A stretch of DNA of 64,000 nt from Sulfurovum sp. (GCA_027063305.1 JAMORY010000027.1:144267-208266), one strand, 5' to 3'. Shown: positions 1 through 8,775, counted from the first letter of the stretch. The notes: generated by a model not told the origin, from the sequence alone. Program-made: numbers and translations.

Positions 1-381
1 ATCACTGGTTCCACTACCGGATGTTGATCTATACCAACATGATGTTGACGATGTAGTCTCACATGAACTGGGAGGGTAAGATAGCACAGGTTTACTGGTA
101 TTCCCATCAAATCCATTAAAGACCGGGTCACCGGACGCTTCCGAGTCTTCACCAAGTTTTGTGATCGTATCAAAATCACCTTGCAGAATTCTTTTTTGTC
201 TCTCCATAGAGATAGAATTGCGGATAGATGCCACTGTTGTTTTTGCTTTTGTCATAATGGCATCACCCCTTGTCATTGCGAACTTAGGCACCGCAATCGC
301 TGCAAGGATACCTATGATAACGATGACAAAGACCAATTCTATCATAGAGAAGGCTCTTCTCTGTCGCTTTATTAAAACCAT
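1..381 (-). CDS. Prepilin-like protein (3' end outside window)
   Basis: The reverse-strand frame opens at ATG behind GGAGATAAA and runs off the window edge, so the C-terminus is missing. The N-terminus RRAFSMIELVFVIVIIG is a class III (type IV prepilin / pseudopilin) signal: basic leader, cleavage before Phe, Glu at +5 and a hydrophobic helix that anchors the subunit and later packs in the filament core. A Cys pair (SCETTSSTSC) lies near the visible end. It follows the next prepilin gene by only 17 nt, so both probably share a transcript. It is the most diverged of the four paralogues here; whether it is a pilin or a type II secretion pseudopilin cannot be told. Confidence 0.85.
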   Translation of the reverse strand, partial: MVLIKRQRRAFSMIELVFVIVIIGILAAIAVPKFAMTRGDAIMTKAKTTVASIRNSISMERQKRILQGDFDTITKLGEDSEASGDPVFNGFDGNTSKPVLSYPPSSCETTSSTSCWYRSTSGSGTSD

Positions 382-404
382 TTTATCTCCTGATACTATT
401 TCTT

Positions 405-887
405 TTATTGTAAGATATATATTCTTGATCCTCCTGAAGATTGAATACTATTCAATTTTCGGATCAATTCCGATGCTGTCGCGGCAGCAGGTGTTGCGGG
501 AGCTAAATCCGTTACTGTTAAATTATACTCCGTTCCTGATACACTTCCTTGTACCTTAACCGTATCTTCACTATCACACATATACACAATCCCTTCTGAT
601 ACTAAAGTACCTTCCGGGCTTGATATCCCTTCTCCTTCACTTCTTCCTACAGGTAGATTTGTGATATCTTCAATAGGAAGGGTAGAGAAGTTACTATACC
701 CTTCAATGGTATAACGCTGACTGATCTCTGCGATCAATTGCTGCGCCTCTTGTGTACATTTTGCTGCGGTAGCATCATCCCTACTCGCCGTTAGTCGAGG
801 GATCGCTACTACCGCGAGTAATCCTACAACCAACATTACAAATATCAACTCTATCTGTGTGAATGCCTTTTGCCATCTTAGCTCCAT
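405..887 (-). CDS. Prepilin-like protein
   Basis: About 160 residues. The start chosen gives MELRWQKAFTQIELIFVM, preceded by AGAGGGAGCG; an upstream ATG would add 13 residues that do not fit a prepilin leader. Cleavage is expected before Phe with Glu5, then a hydrophobic helix. A conserved DDA..A.C segment and a second Cys (MCDSED) match the two neighbouring paralogues, suggesting a disulfide in the C-terminal globular domain. The signal has Gln where the others have Met (FTQIEL). Likely a filament or secretion pseudopilin subunit, cotranscribed with the genes on either side. Confidence 0.85.
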   Translation of the reverse strand: MELRWQKAFTQIELIFVMLVVGLLAVVAIPRLTASRDDATAAKCTQEAQQLIAEISQRYTIEGYSNFSTLPIEDITNLPVGRSEGEGISSPEGTLVSEGIVYMCDSEDTVKVQGSVSGTEYNLTVTDLAPATPAAATASELIRKLNSIQSSGGSRIYILQ

Positions 888-939
888 AGAACGCTCCCTC
901 TTACTGATATGGTATAAGTAAATCATACCATGTTCTTAA

Positions 940-1413
940 TTAAAAACTATACGCTCGATATCCTCCGGTATCATAGCTGTAAATCTTTCTTAGTGCAATT
1001 GCTGCCTTTTGTGCAATGATCGACTGTGTAGGGTCTTGATCGTATATAACAATATTATATACTGTTTCATTACTCTCTCCGACAACCTTGGCAATTGCTT
1101 CACCATCACAACTGTAGGTTACGCCTGTTGTATCTACTTGTGTCGTGCCTGGTTCTATAATACCATCTTCTCCGCTTCCTACTTCTGTTTGTACATTTGT
1201 CATCTCATCTATTGACATGGTTTTAAACTTCAGATAACCATTCTTTCGGTAGCTATTACCAACTTCATGTAATATCTGCCCTACTTCATTAATACAGATG
1301 GATGCTGATGCATCATCTCTACTTGCTGCAAGTTTTAAAATAGAGACACTCGCTAGTACTCCAATAATAACGATCGTAAAGATCAATTCGATCATTGTGA
1401 ACGCTTTTTGCAT
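940..1413 (-). CDS. Prepilin-like protein
   Basis: About 157 residues, starting MQKAFTMIELIFTIVIIG. AAGGAG lies 7 nt before this ATG; an in-frame ATG two codons upstream is too close to the Shine-Dalgarno. It has the class III signal, a hydrophobic helix, and the paired Cys positions (ASIC, YSCDGE) shared with the adjacent paralogues. It is downstream of the strong hairpin that ends the first pilin gene, so it is either transcribed by read-through at a lower level or from its own promoter in the 1414-1480 stretch. Exact role in a pilus or pseudopilus is not visible. Confidence 0.87.
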   Translation of the reverse strand: MQKAFTMIELIFTIVIIGVLASVSILKLAASRDDASASICINEVGQILHEVGNSYRKNGYLKFKTMSIDEMTNVQTEVGSGEDGIIEPGTTQVDTTGVTYSCDGEAIAKVVGESNETVYNIVIYDQDPTQSIIAQKAAIALRKIYSYDTGGYRAYSF

Positions 1414-1485
1414 TAACATACTCCTTATAAACCTTAAATTAAATGAGAGAGGAGTTAATGTTATGTTACATAGAAGAAAAAAGGC

Positions 1486-1525
1486 AAAAAAAAAGGTTCC
1501 CACTCAATTAAGAGTGGGAACCTTT
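1486..1525 (-). terminator. Rho-independent terminator after first pilin gene
   Basis: A perfect 14-bp stem (1492-1505 with 1512-1525, loop AATTAA) is followed on the minus strand by a run of nine T. It sits 26 bp after the stop of the pilin gene at 1551-2036 and separates it from the following three paralogues, which would make the first gene the most abundant transcript. Confidence 0.9.
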
Positions 1526-1550
1526 GAGAAAGTCATATCAACTCAAACAA

Positions 1551-2036
1551 TTAGAGTTTGTAGATACGCTCTCCACTTGAGTCAGCATTGATGTTTTTCT
1601 TAATTGCATCAGAAGCTGTTTTAGAAGCTGGTGTAGTACCATCAGTTACTGTTACTGTCAAGTTATAGTCTGTACCTGCATCAGCACCACTAAATTTAAC
1701 AATATTTTCACCGTCACATTTGTAGTTTACACCTGTACCATCTACAACTGTTGTTCCTGCTTCTGCAATACCTCTTGTCAAACCGTCTGCATCAGCGTTA
1801 ACAGGAACGTTTGTCATCTCTTCAATACCTGTAGTTTTAAATGTTGCATTCCCGACTTTTGTATATTTAGAAGAGATCTCTTGTACTAGCTGACCTACTT
1901 CATGGATACAAGTTGCTGCTTCTGCATCATCTCTTGTTGCTGCCAATTTTGGAATGGCAACCGCTGCCAAAATACCGATAATAACGATAACGAAGATCAA
2001 TTCGATCATTGTAAAACCGCGTCTCATGTTACTCAT
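1551..2036 (-). CDS. Prepilin, probable major subunit
   Basis: 161 residues. MSNMRRGFTMIELIFVIVIIGILAAVAIPKLAATRDDA is a textbook class III signal (shown only for its parts: RRG cleavage, FTMIEL, long hydrophobic helix). AAGGAG lies 6-7 nt before the ATG. Two Cys (AATC and YKCDGE) could form the C-terminal disulfide. It has its own strong terminator and heads the cluster, so it is the best candidate for the major subunit. Its codon use is biased to A/T-ending codons like the porin at 38.6 kb, which fits high expression. The partner assembly ATPase and prepilin peptidase are not in the window. Confidence 0.9.
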   Translation of the reverse strand: MSNMRRGFTMIELIFVIVIIGILAAVAIPKLAATRDDAEAATCIHEVGQLVQEISSKYTKVGNATFKTTGIEEMTNVPVNADADGLTRGIAEAGTTVVDGTGVNYKCDGENIVKFSGADAGTDYNLTVTVTDGTTPASKTASDAIKKNINADSSGERIYKL

Positions 2037-2236
2037 GATTAACTCCTTAGAAAATTATGTTTTGAATACGCTAGGCTCAATAGCCCTTTGTACTTTTTGA
2101 TTGTAACGCTTTCAAACTTATATTTTCATAAAAAGAGAGGACTTTATTCGCAAAATCATTAACTTCTACTTTAAATACCATATCAAATCAAAAACAGTAA
2201 ATCTTAATATTAGGCAAGCTTTTATATATAAGTAAG

Positions 2237-2242
2237 TATAAT
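2237..2242 (+). promoter_or_regulatory. Predicted -10 box
   Basis: TATAAT in very AT-rich DNA, 56 nt before the start of the degenerate GGDEF gene. No clear -35 box is seen, which is usual for Campylobacterota sigma-70 promoters. Confidence 0.6.
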
Positions 2243-2298
2243 TTTCATTATGTTCGGTATTTTTACTGAAACCACTTTACTTTTTGAAAGGAACATAT

Positions 2299-3300
2299 AT
2301 GATGAAAAAGGTTCTTACCAATAAATATGAATGGTCAGCATTCCGAATTACTGCATTACTGTACGCTGTCGTTCTTATTATTCCTTTGATCTTCTATTTT
2401 GTACACTCATCATTTGAAAATATCCAAGAAGACAGTAAGATCACAAGAGATGTTGCTTGGGCAAATGGCGTAATGGATGCCTATACTTCTATGGATACCA
2501 AGCAGCCTACCCCACAAGCCCTAAAAAAGCTTGACCGAACGTTTCAAAGTGTCCGGAAATGGGTGGAGACAAATAAGAACTCTAAATTCTATCTTGGAAG
2601 CGATACACTCGAAAAAGACTTCATGAATGCAAAAATATGTTGGGATCAATACAAGCAATCCCTTCAAGGAAAAGCATCATATGATAAAAAAAGGTGTCGT
2701 CGTATCTTTAAAAACCTTTCGTTGATCATCACCAATATGATAGAACTGAAGCAACGGGATCTTATCAATATGTTTTATTGGAATCTTACCGCAGCTATGC
2801 TTCTTTCTATCCTAATGATCTATTTTATCCGAGTATATATACAAATGCAATTGAACAGACACTCAGTCTACGATCTTGAGACAAATCTATACAACCATAA
2901 CTACTTCAACGAACATATGAAGACCACCTGTGCAAGAGCGGCACGTTATAAATATCCGCTCTCACTACTCTCTATCTCTATTAACGGGATCGATAAGAAA
3001 AGTCTAGATGAAAAAGAGTATGCGAAGTTCATGGAGACGGTGGGTGATATTCTTTTGACCATGACACGTACGAGTGATGTTGCCTGTCGTTATGATGAGG
3101 ATCACATTGCGATCATTCTTCCGTTTACAGAAGATAAGAATGCGGAGATCCTAAAGGGGCGTATTCAAGAGACGTTCGAAAAACACAACTTTAACATCTC
3201 TGAGACACCGACATTCGTATTTTCGATCGTTCAGTATGAGCCGCAAGAGACGGCAAAAGAGTATATTGAACGTGCGGAAAAGGTACTTCGCGAGCATTGA
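2299..3300 (+). CDS. Membrane protein with degenerate GGDEF domain
   Basis: 333 residues. ATG chosen because AAAGGA lies 6 nt upstream; an in-frame TTG 15 nt earlier overlaps that site. A first transmembrane helix (about residues 14-36), a helical extracytoplasmic region of about 120 residues and a second helix (about 160-182) are followed by a GGDEF-fold domain (DLETNLYNHNYFNEH through LREH). The catalytic signature that should read RYGGDEF is RYDEDH at about 264-269, so both glycines needed for GTP binding are absent. It should be catalytically dead and may act as a sensor, or as a receptor for nucleotide or partner. A TATAAT box lies upstream and no operon partner follows. Confidence 0.8.
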   Translation: MMKKVLTNKYEWSAFRITALLYAVVLIIPLIFYFVHSSFENIQEDSKITRDVAWANGVMDAYTSMDTKQPTPQALKKLDRTFQSVRKWVETNKNSKFYLGSDTLEKDFMNAKICWDQYKQSLQGKASYDKKRCRRIFKNLSLIITNMIELKQRDLINMFYWNLTAAMLLSILMIYFIRVYIQMQLNRHSVYDLETNLYNHNYFNEHMKTTCARAARYKYPLSLLSISINGIDKKSLDEKEYAKFMETVGDILLTMTRTSDVACRYDEDHIAIILPFTEDKNAEILKGRIQETFEKHNFNISETPTFVFSIVQYEPQETAKEYIERAEKVLREH

Positions 3301-3307
3301 TATGCTC

Positions 3308-3342
3308 CATACCCTCCTTCGTGGAGGATATGCGATCTTTTT
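3308..3342 (+). terminator. Possible terminator between convergent genes
   Basis: CCTCC/GGAGG stem with flanking A-T pairs and a TTCGT loop, followed after six bases by TTTTT. It lies just behind the GGDEF-like gene and in front of the convergent small gene. Stem is short, so moderate support only. Confidence 0.4.
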
Positions 3343-3369
3343 AATTGCAGAAGCGCTCTCTGCGCTCTA

Positions 3370-3591
3370 CTATAGTCCATCCAATGTTTCGATCAGTAGT
3401 TCTATCTCTTTTTCGTAGTTGTTTGCCTGTTTTGCAAGACGAAGGTAGGCTTTTAGCAGCTTATCAGGCTTGTTATCCGTATGGAGATTTATTCCTGCTT
3501 CTTGAAGATCCTTGTTCACAAAATCAGCAAAATCCTCATCCAACTTGATCTCGTAACGATTCCCACATACGGTCAATCCGACATTTTTCAT
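3370..3591 (-). CDS. Small ZapA-like protein
   Basis: 73 residues, ATG behind AAGGGGAGAG. The pattern MKNVGLTVCGNRYEIKL then DEDFADFV and a long helix rich in Lys, Glu and Leu resembles the short ZapA-type cell-division factors of Campylobacterota: a two-strand N-terminal head and a C-terminal coiled-coil dimerisation helix. ZapA bundles FtsZ at the division ring. The assignment rests on shape and on the coiled-coil gene just upstream; it lacks the length of E. coli ZapA (109). It could instead be an unrelated conserved hypothetical. Confidence 0.5.
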   Translation of the reverse strand: MKNVGLTVCGNRYEIKLDEDFADFVNKDLQEAGINLHTDNKPDKLLKAYLRLAKQANNYEKEIELLIETLDGL

Positions 3592-3665
3592 ACTCTCTCC
3601 CCTTTAGGTAAACCGTATCGGTATCATCTGAGTATACCGATACCTCTTCCTCATTATGATGAAGT

Positions 3666-3935
3666 TTAAGCCAGAAGGCTCTCCACTTGCGCAATGATCT
3701 TCTCGATCTCCGCATCTTTCTCTTCAAGCTCACGCTTCAATTCTGCAACCGTCGACTCAAGCGTTTGCGCACGCTGTGCCTCTTCTCTTAATGAGTTAAT
3801 GAGCATCTCCTGCTCGGATTGAGAACTTGACAGTCCCGTAACCTGCTCTTTTAGCTCGGCATTTTCCGCACGGAGCATCTCATAGCCCGCTTTTAACTGT
3901 GTGATCTTTTCTTGTAGTCTAACTAGTGCTGACAT
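3666..3935 (-). CDS. Small coiled-coil protein (ZapB-like)
   Basis: 89 residues, almost wholly heptad coiled coil (LQEKITQLKAGYEMLRAENAELKEQ onward, in two blocks split by a Ser-rich hinge SSSQSEQ). No signal peptide or membrane segment. ZapB, the E. coli partner of ZapA, is a similar length and entirely coiled coil, and the gene lies 74 nt upstream of the ZapA-like gene on the same strand. Function as a division-ring bundling factor is inference from architecture and pairing; sequence similarity alone would not establish it. Confidence 0.55.
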   Translation of the reverse strand: MSALVRLQEKITQLKAGYEMLRAENAELKEQVTGLSSSQSEQEMLINSLREEAQRAQTLESTVAELKRELEEKDAEIEKIIAQVESLLA

Positions 3936-4004
3936 TATATTTCCTTTTATGTTTTAAACTGCTCTTATTATTCGAGAATTTTTGATTGTGATATAATAGC
4001 GAAG

Positions 4005-4447
4005 AAATTAAAAATTAAAAATTAAAAATTAAAAACTTATAGGCAGTATACATGCAAAAAGAGAATGTCTTACATACAAAGAGCTATGCATTTTCCATCA
4101 GAATCGTTAATTTTGCTCGATATTTAAATGGCGAAAAAAAGAGTATATTTTAAGCAAACAAGTATTACGCTCCGGCACGGCAATATGTGCACTTGTGAGC
4201 GAAGCAGAATTTGCACAGTCACATGCTGACTTTATCAATAAACTGACCGTTGGGCTCAAAGAAGCCAACGAAACAAAATACTGGATCAACCTACTTCATG
4301 ATACACAATACATTTCACAGAAAATGTACAAAAGTCTCATTAAAGGATATTAAAGAGATAATAAGCTTATTAGTCTCTATCATCAAAAAGCTCAAAAACA
4401 GAAGCATTTCGTAAAGAAATGCATATCAACATTTTTAATTTTTAATT
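4005..4447. mobile_element. Heptamer-flanked element E1 with broken four-helix-bundle gene
   Basis: Left arm: four copies of AAATTAA (4005-4032) plus AAA. Right arm: two inverted copies (TTTTTAA, 4432-4445). Between them lie the frameshifted four-helix-bundle gene and, overlapping its end, a hairpin GCATTTC-GTAAA-GAAATGC (4404-4422) followed by ATATCAACATT. That hairpin plus box is the same inner end seen in the short, gene-less copies (6.5, 10.1, 11.6 and 31.7 kb), so this copy links the two classes. It fills most of the 529 bp between the coiled-coil gene and uvrB. Confidence 0.75.
4052..4414 (+). pseudogene. Four-helix-bundle (S23/IVS-type) gene, frameshifted
   Basis: The frame starts MQKENVLHTKSYAFSIRIV and stops after GEKKSIF because of one extra base in a run of seven A near 4131-4139. 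Shifting frame restores EYILSKQVLRSGTAI and then NETKYWINLL, which match the intact copies at 35.9 and 41.4 kb almost residue for residue. A second shift near GGATATT (about 4348) is needed to reach the C-terminal helix (IKEIISLLVSIIKKL). Two independent lesions make this a decayed copy. Programmed frameshifting is unlikely because the second lesion lacks a slippery run. Confidence 0.85.
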
Positions 4448-4464
4448 GAAAAAGAAGGAGCCAA

Positions 4465-6438
4465 ATGGCGACATTTACAGTCAACAGTCCCTATCAGCCT
4501 TCAGGTGATCAGCCAACGGCTATTGCACAACTTTCAGATTCTATTTTGCAGGGTAATCGTTATCAGACACTTTTGGGAGTGACCGGTTCGGGGAAGACCT
4601 ATACGATGGCAAAAGTTATTGAAAAGACCAAAAAACCCACCCTCATCATGACACACAACAAAACCCTTGCCGCACAGCTCTACTCGGAGTTCAAGAGTTT
4701 TTTCCCAAACAACCATGTCGAGTACTTTATCAGCTACTACGACTACTATCAGCCCGAAGCCTACCTGCCAAGACAAGACCTCTTTATTGAAAAGGATTCC
4801 TCTATCAATGAAGAGTTGGAGCGTTTACGTCTGAGTGCTACGGCATCACTTTTAAGCCATGACGATGTCATCGTTATCGCATCGGTCTCCGCCAACTACG
4901 GACTGGGAAGCCCTGAAGATTACCGCTCTATCGTGCAGAAGCTCTGTGTTGGGGAGGAGTATGACCAAAAAGCACTCCTGCTAAGACTGGTAGATATGGG
5001 CTACAAGCGTAACGATGAGTTCTTTGACATCGGAAATTTCCGTGTTAACGGTGAAGTGATCGACATCTACCCCGCCTACTCCGATGAGTTCGCTATCCGC
5101 ATCGAGTTCTTCGGGGATGAGATAGAGGATATCTATATGTTCAACTCCCTAACCGGAGAGAAGGACGAACATCTTAATGAAGTCACCATCTACGCGGCAA
5201 ACCAGTTCATTGTCGGAAAGGAGAAGCTCGCACGGGCTATTAAAAGCATTGAAGAGGAGCTGGATGAAAGGCTTGCCTACTTCCAAAGAGAAGGACGCAT
5301 GGTAGAGTACAACCGTCTTAAGCAGCGTACGGAGTTCGACCTTGAGATGCTGGAGGCCACAGGTATCTGCAAAGAGATCGAGAACTACTCACGCCATCTC
5401 ACAGGCAAAAAACCCGGAGAGACACCCTACTCGATGATGGACTACTTTGAAGTGATGCATGATGATTATCTTGTCATTGTCGATGAGTCACACGTTTCAC
5501 TGCCGCAGTTCCGTGGTATGTATGCAGGAGACAGAAGCCGTAAAGAGGTACTTGTCGATCACGGTTTCCGTCTGCCTTCCGCACTTGACAACCGTCCGCT
5601 GAAATTTGATGAGTACATCAACAAGGCACCCCACTATCTCTTTGTCTCCGCTACACCTGCTCAACTGGAGATAGAGCTATCATCGACCGTTGCCCAGCAG
5701 GTTGTCAGACCAACAGGACTGCTTGACCCTGAAATCGAGGTCATCGACAGCACCTATCAGGTAGAGAACCTGCATGACCGCATGAAACCGGTCATTGAGA
5801 GAGGAGAACGCGTACTTGTCACCGTATTGACAAAAAAGATGGCAGAGGAGTTGACAACCTACTACAACGATATGGGACTGCGCTGTAAATATATGCACTC
5901 CGATCTTGACGCGATCGAACGCAACCAGATCATCCGCTCTTTGCGTTTGGGAGAGTTTGACATCTTGGTAGGGATCAACCTTCTTAGAGAGGGGCTTGAC
6001 CTGCCCGAAGTGAGCCTTGTCGCCATTCTCGATGCGGATAAAGAGGGCTTCTTGCGTTCACAGACAGCACTCATCCAGACTGCAGGACGAGCCGCACGTA
6101 ATGCCAACGGAAAAGTGCTGATGTATGCCAAAAAGATCACCGACTCGATGAAAGCGACCATCGAGATCACTCAGGCAAGAAGGCAAAAACAGATCGCCTA
6201 CAACAAGACTCACGGTATCACCCCAAAAACGACCATCCGTGAGCTTGATACCAACCTCAAGGTCGAAGATGCCGGAGAGCTTTACAACAAACGCAGTAAA
6301 CTTGACAAAATGCCAAAAGCCGAACGTCAACAGCTCATTAAAGAGCTCAAAGCCAAAATGCTGGCAGCCGCAAAGAACCTAGAGTTCGAAGAAGCGGCAA
6401 GATTGAGGGATGAGATCGCAAAGATAAAGAAGCTGTAG
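4465..6438 (+). CDS. uvrB: Excinuclease ABC subunit B
   Basis: 657 residues (E. coli 673). UvrB is the helicase-like damage-verification subunit of nucleotide excision repair: it is loaded by UvrA, then recruits UvrC for the dual incision. Walker A GVTGSGKT at 38-45; the damage-probing beta-hairpin contains [12 protein letters not shown] near residue 92; Walker B is VIVDESH near 334; helicase motifs V/VI ([22 protein letters not shown]) follow; the last 35 residues hold the UVR motif that binds UvrC. AAGGAG lies 5 nt before ATG. It stands alone, just downstream of element E1, and its stop codon lies within a hairpin that borders element E2. Confidence 0.98.
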   Translation: MATFTVNSPYQPSGDQPTAIAQLSDSILQGNRYQTLLGVTGSGKTYTMAKVIEKTKKPTLIMTHNKTLAAQLYSEFKSFFPNNHVEYFISYYDYYQPEAYLPRQDLFIEKDSSINEELERLRLSATASLLSHDDVIVIASVSANYGLGSPEDYRSIVQKLCVGEEYDQKALLLRLVDMGYKRNDEFFDIGNFRVNGEVIDIYPAYSDEFAIRIEFFGDEIEDIYMFNSLTGEKDEHLNEVTIYAANQFIVGKEKLARAIKSIEEELDERLAYFQREGRMVEYNRLKQRTEFDLEMLEATGICKEIENYSRHLTGKKPGETPYSMMDYFEVMHDDYLVIVDESHVSLPQFRGMYAGDRSRKEVLVDHGFRLPSALDNRPLKFDEYINKAPHYLFVSATPAQLEIELSSTVAQQVVRPTGLLDPEIEVIDSTYQVENLHDRMKPVIERGERVLVTVLTKKMAEELTTYYNDMGLRCKYMHSDLDAIERNQIIRSLRLGEFDILVGINLLREGLDLPEVSLVAILDADKEGFLRSQTALIQTAGRAARNANGKVLMYAKKITDSMKATIEITQARRQKQIAYNKTHGITPKTTIRELDTNLKVEDAGELYNKRSKLDKMPKAERQQLIKELKAKMLAAAKNLEFEEAARLRDEIAKIKKL

Positions 6439-6447
6439 CTTCTTTTT
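6426..6447 (+). terminator. Hairpin over the uvrB stop
   Basis: AAAGAAGC-TGTA-GCTTCTTT followed by TT forms an 8-bp stem whose loop holds the uvrB TAG. It looks like a rho-independent terminator. It also fits the pattern at other element borders, where the last host bases are repeated in inverted form just before the heptamers, so its origin may be the insertion. Confidence 0.5.
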
Positions 6448-6608
6448 AGTGAATAATTAATAGTGAATAGTGAATAGTTATGGTATGCTTTTCTATTCGA
6501 AAAGCTTTTATTACTATGGAGTAGTACCATGCATGATACCTATCTAATAAAAGCACTGCCATGCAGTGCTTACAACCATTATTCACTATTCACTATTCAC
6601 TATTCACT
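6448..6608. mobile_element. Heptamer element E2, short form without gene
   Basis: Left arm: AGTGAAT, AATTAAT, AGTGAAT, AGTGAAT (6448-6475), then AGTTATGGTAT and hairpin GCTTTTC-TATTC-GAAAAGC (6487-6505). Right arm: hairpin AAGCACTG-CCATG-CAGTGCTT (6551-6571), ACAACCATT, then four copies of ATTCACT (6581-6608). The two arms are inverted relative to each other and share the heptamer. No open frame lies inside. It fills the gap between uvrB and ppk. Confidence 0.85.
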
Positions 6609-6610
6609 TC

Positions 6611-6635
6611 GATCATCGGGAGAAGCCCGATGATC
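6611..6635 (+). promoter_or_regulatory. Hairpin enclosing the ppk start codon
   Basis: A perfect 10-bp stem GATCATCGGG-AGAAG-CCCGATGATC. The ppk ATG is in the 3' arm and the GGGAG Shine-Dalgarno runs through the 5' arm and loop, so folding would mask initiation. It abuts the last ATTCACT heptamer. Confidence 0.65.
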
Positions 6636-8714
6636 GACCTCAACTCCTCCCAGCTCTACTTCAACCGTGAACTTAGTTGGCTACAGTTCAACTCACGGGT
6701 ACTCGCACAGGCACTTGACGAAAAACTGCCGCCGCTGGAGCGTTTGAAGTTCCTTGCGATCTATGGTACCAACCTCGATGAGTTCTACATGATCCGTGTT
6801 GCAGGGTTAAAATCGCTCTATAAGGCACGTATTCAAGAGACAGGTGCGGACAAGTTAACACCTGCGGAACAGCTCAAACAGATACGCGCATACCTGCACA
6901 AAGAACACCACATCCTTGAGTCATGCTACACCTCTATTATTTCCGAGCTTCATAGACACGGCGTGCACATTAAGAACTTTGACGTATTGACCAAAGAGGA
7001 GAAGGCAGCGGTCAAAGAGATATTCTTCGAAGAGATCTATCCGGTCATCATCCCTATCGCCATCGATGCCACACACCCTTTCCCTCATCTGAACAACCTC
7101 AGTTTCGGACTGGCGATCACTCTACAGGATGAATCGAAACATATCAAGCACGGACTGATCCGTATTCCGCGTATTTTGCCGCGTTTTGTTCATATTGACC
7201 ATACTTTCATTCCTATCGAAAGTGTCGTAGAGCACTTTACCACCGAACTCTTCCCCGGCTTTACACCGCTCGCCTCTACCCCGTTTCGCGTTACCCGTAA
7301 TGCCGATATCGAAATAGAAGAAGAGGAGGCGGATGATTTTCTTGAAATTCTTCAGGAGGGGTTGCGTTCTCGGAACAAAGGCTCGCTCATTAGGCTTGAA
7401 CTCCTTAAAGAGGTCGATGAGGACCTGCTTCAGTTCTTGCTTAACCATCTTAACCTCGATGAGAATGACATCTATCCCTACAAGAGCCTGCCGCTGAACC
7501 TTGGTGCGCTCTGGCAGATCGTCGGAGACAAGAGCCTTTCACATCTGGTACTGCCGACCTTCACACCCAAGATCCTTCCACCGCTCGATACTGAAAATGT
7601 CTTTGAAGCGATCGAGAAGCAAGATGTACTTCTCTACCACCCTTTCGACAGCTTTGAGCCGGTTGTACAGTTCATTAAACAGGCGGCTGCCGACCCTGAG
7701 ACCATCGCTATTCGCATGACACTCTACCGTGCAGGGCAGAAATCACCTATTGTCAAAGCGCTCATCGATGCGGTGCGTGACGGAAAACAGGTAACCGTAC
7801 TTGTAGAGCTCAAAGCACGATTTGATGAAGAGAACAACCTAAGATGGGCCAAAGCGCTCGAAGATGCCGGTGCGCACGTGGTCTACGGTATTCCCGGGCT
7901 GAAGGTGCATGCCAAGATCGCACAGGTCATTAAACGTAAGGGTAAAAAACTTCAAAGCTATGTGCATCTGGCAACGGGGAACTACAACCCGAGTACGGCA
8001 AAGATATATACCGATATCTCCTACTTTACGGCAAAAGAGGTCTTCTCTACCGATGCAACACACTTCTTCCACTTCCTTACGGGCTTCTCGACCTATACCA
8101 AGCTCGATACGCTCTTCATGTCACCGGTGCAGATCAAACCTAAACTGATGAAGCTTATCGAAAAAGAGAGTCAACATGGTAAAAAAGGACACATCATCCT
8201 AAAAGCCAACTCTCTAGTCGATACCGATATCATCAAAGCACTCTACAAAGCCTCTAGACAAGGGTGCAAAATCGATCTTATCATCCGTGGTATCTGCTGT
8301 CTGAAACCGGGAGTAAAAGGGGTAAGCGAAAATATCAATGTCTACTCCATCATCGGGAAATATCTGGAACATCCACGTATCTACTACTTTAAACACCATA
8401 AGATCAAGTGTTACATCTCCAGTGCCGACTTGATGCCGAGAAACCTGGTGAGACGTGTGGAGCTGATGACCCCGATCGTTGAAGAGAACCTCTCTCAAAA
8501 GATAGAGCAGATACTCATGCTTCAGCTCGCGGACAATCAGCTGCGATGGAAACTGCAAGAGAGCGGAGAGTACATCAAGGTTCCAGCCCTTGGAAAGAAG
8601 ATAAACAACCACCTTATTTTGGAACAGTATGTCAATAAGATACACGACAAGACCAAAAAAGAGACACCAGATTATGTCAGCAGGTTAGCAAACAGGATAC
8701 TGAAAGAGGGGTAA
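6630..8714 (+). CDS. ppk1: Polyphosphate kinase 1
   Basis: 694 residues (E. coli 688). It reversibly transfers the ATP gamma-phosphate to polyphosphate through a phosphohistidine. N-domain YFNRELSWLQFNSRVL near the start; catalytic region with AIRMTLYRAG, the autophosphorylated His in GLKVHAK, and ATGNYNP; the second conserved His is in LEHPRIYYF; C-domain SSADLMPRN. The start is MIDLNSSQLYF, the family N-terminus; an upstream in-frame ATG lies inside repeat E2. The start codon is within a strong hairpin. Monocistronic, between two heptamer arms. Confidence 0.96.
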   Translation: MIDLNSSQLYFNRELSWLQFNSRVLAQALDEKLPPLERLKFLAIYGTNLDEFYMIRVAGLKSLYKARIQETGADKLTPAEQLKQIRAYLHKEHHILESCYTSIISELHRHGVHIKNFDVLTKEEKAAVKEIFFEEIYPVIIPIAIDATHPFPHLNNLSFGLAITLQDESKHIKHGLIRIPRILPRFVHIDHTFIPIESVVEHFTTELFPGFTPLASTPFRVTRNADIEIEEEEADDFLEILQEGLRSRNKGSLIRLELLKEVDEDLLQFLLNHLNLDENDIYPYKSLPLNLGALWQIVGDKSLSHLVLPTFTPKILPPLDTENVFEAIEKQDVLLYHPFDSFEPVVQFIKQAAADPETIAIRMTLYRAGQKSPIVKALIDAVRDGKQVTVLVELKARFDEENNLRWAKALEDAGAHVVYGIPGLKVHAKIAQVIKRKGKKLQSYVHLATGNYNPSTAKIYTDISYFTAKEVFSTDATHFFHFLTGFSTYTKLDTLFMSPVQIKPKLMKLIEKESQHGKKGHIILKANSLVDTDIIKALYKASRQGCKIDLIIRGICCLKPGVKGVSENINVYSIIGKYLEHPRIYYFKHHKIKCYISSADLMPRNLVRRVELMTPIVEENLSQKIEQILMLQLADNQLRWKLQESGEYIKVPALGKKINNHLILEQYVNKIHDKTKKETPDYVSRLANRILKEG

Positions 8715-8767
8715 GGCCTCTTTGGAATGAATAATGAATAGTGAAGCCTTTTCAATAGAAAAGGCTT
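8703..8767. repeat. Heptamer half-element E3
   Basis: Host-end inverted copy AAAGAGG...CCTCTTT (8703-8723) spans the ppk stop, then heptamers AATGAAT, AATGAAT, AGTGAAG (8726-8746) and a 10-bp hairpin AAGCCTTTTC-AATA-GAAAAGGCTT (8744-8767). No right arm is present, so this is a solo left end. Confidence 0.65.
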
Positions 8768-8775
8768 TGATTGAT

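Noticed and set aside
3536..3733. Arg-rich 65-residue frame between the ZapA-like and coiled-coil genes
   Set aside because: It overlaps both genes in another frame and has no sensible composition.
4052..4414. Programmed frameshift in the E1 cargo gene
   Set aside because: An A7 run could slip, but a second shift is needed downstream where no slippery site exists.
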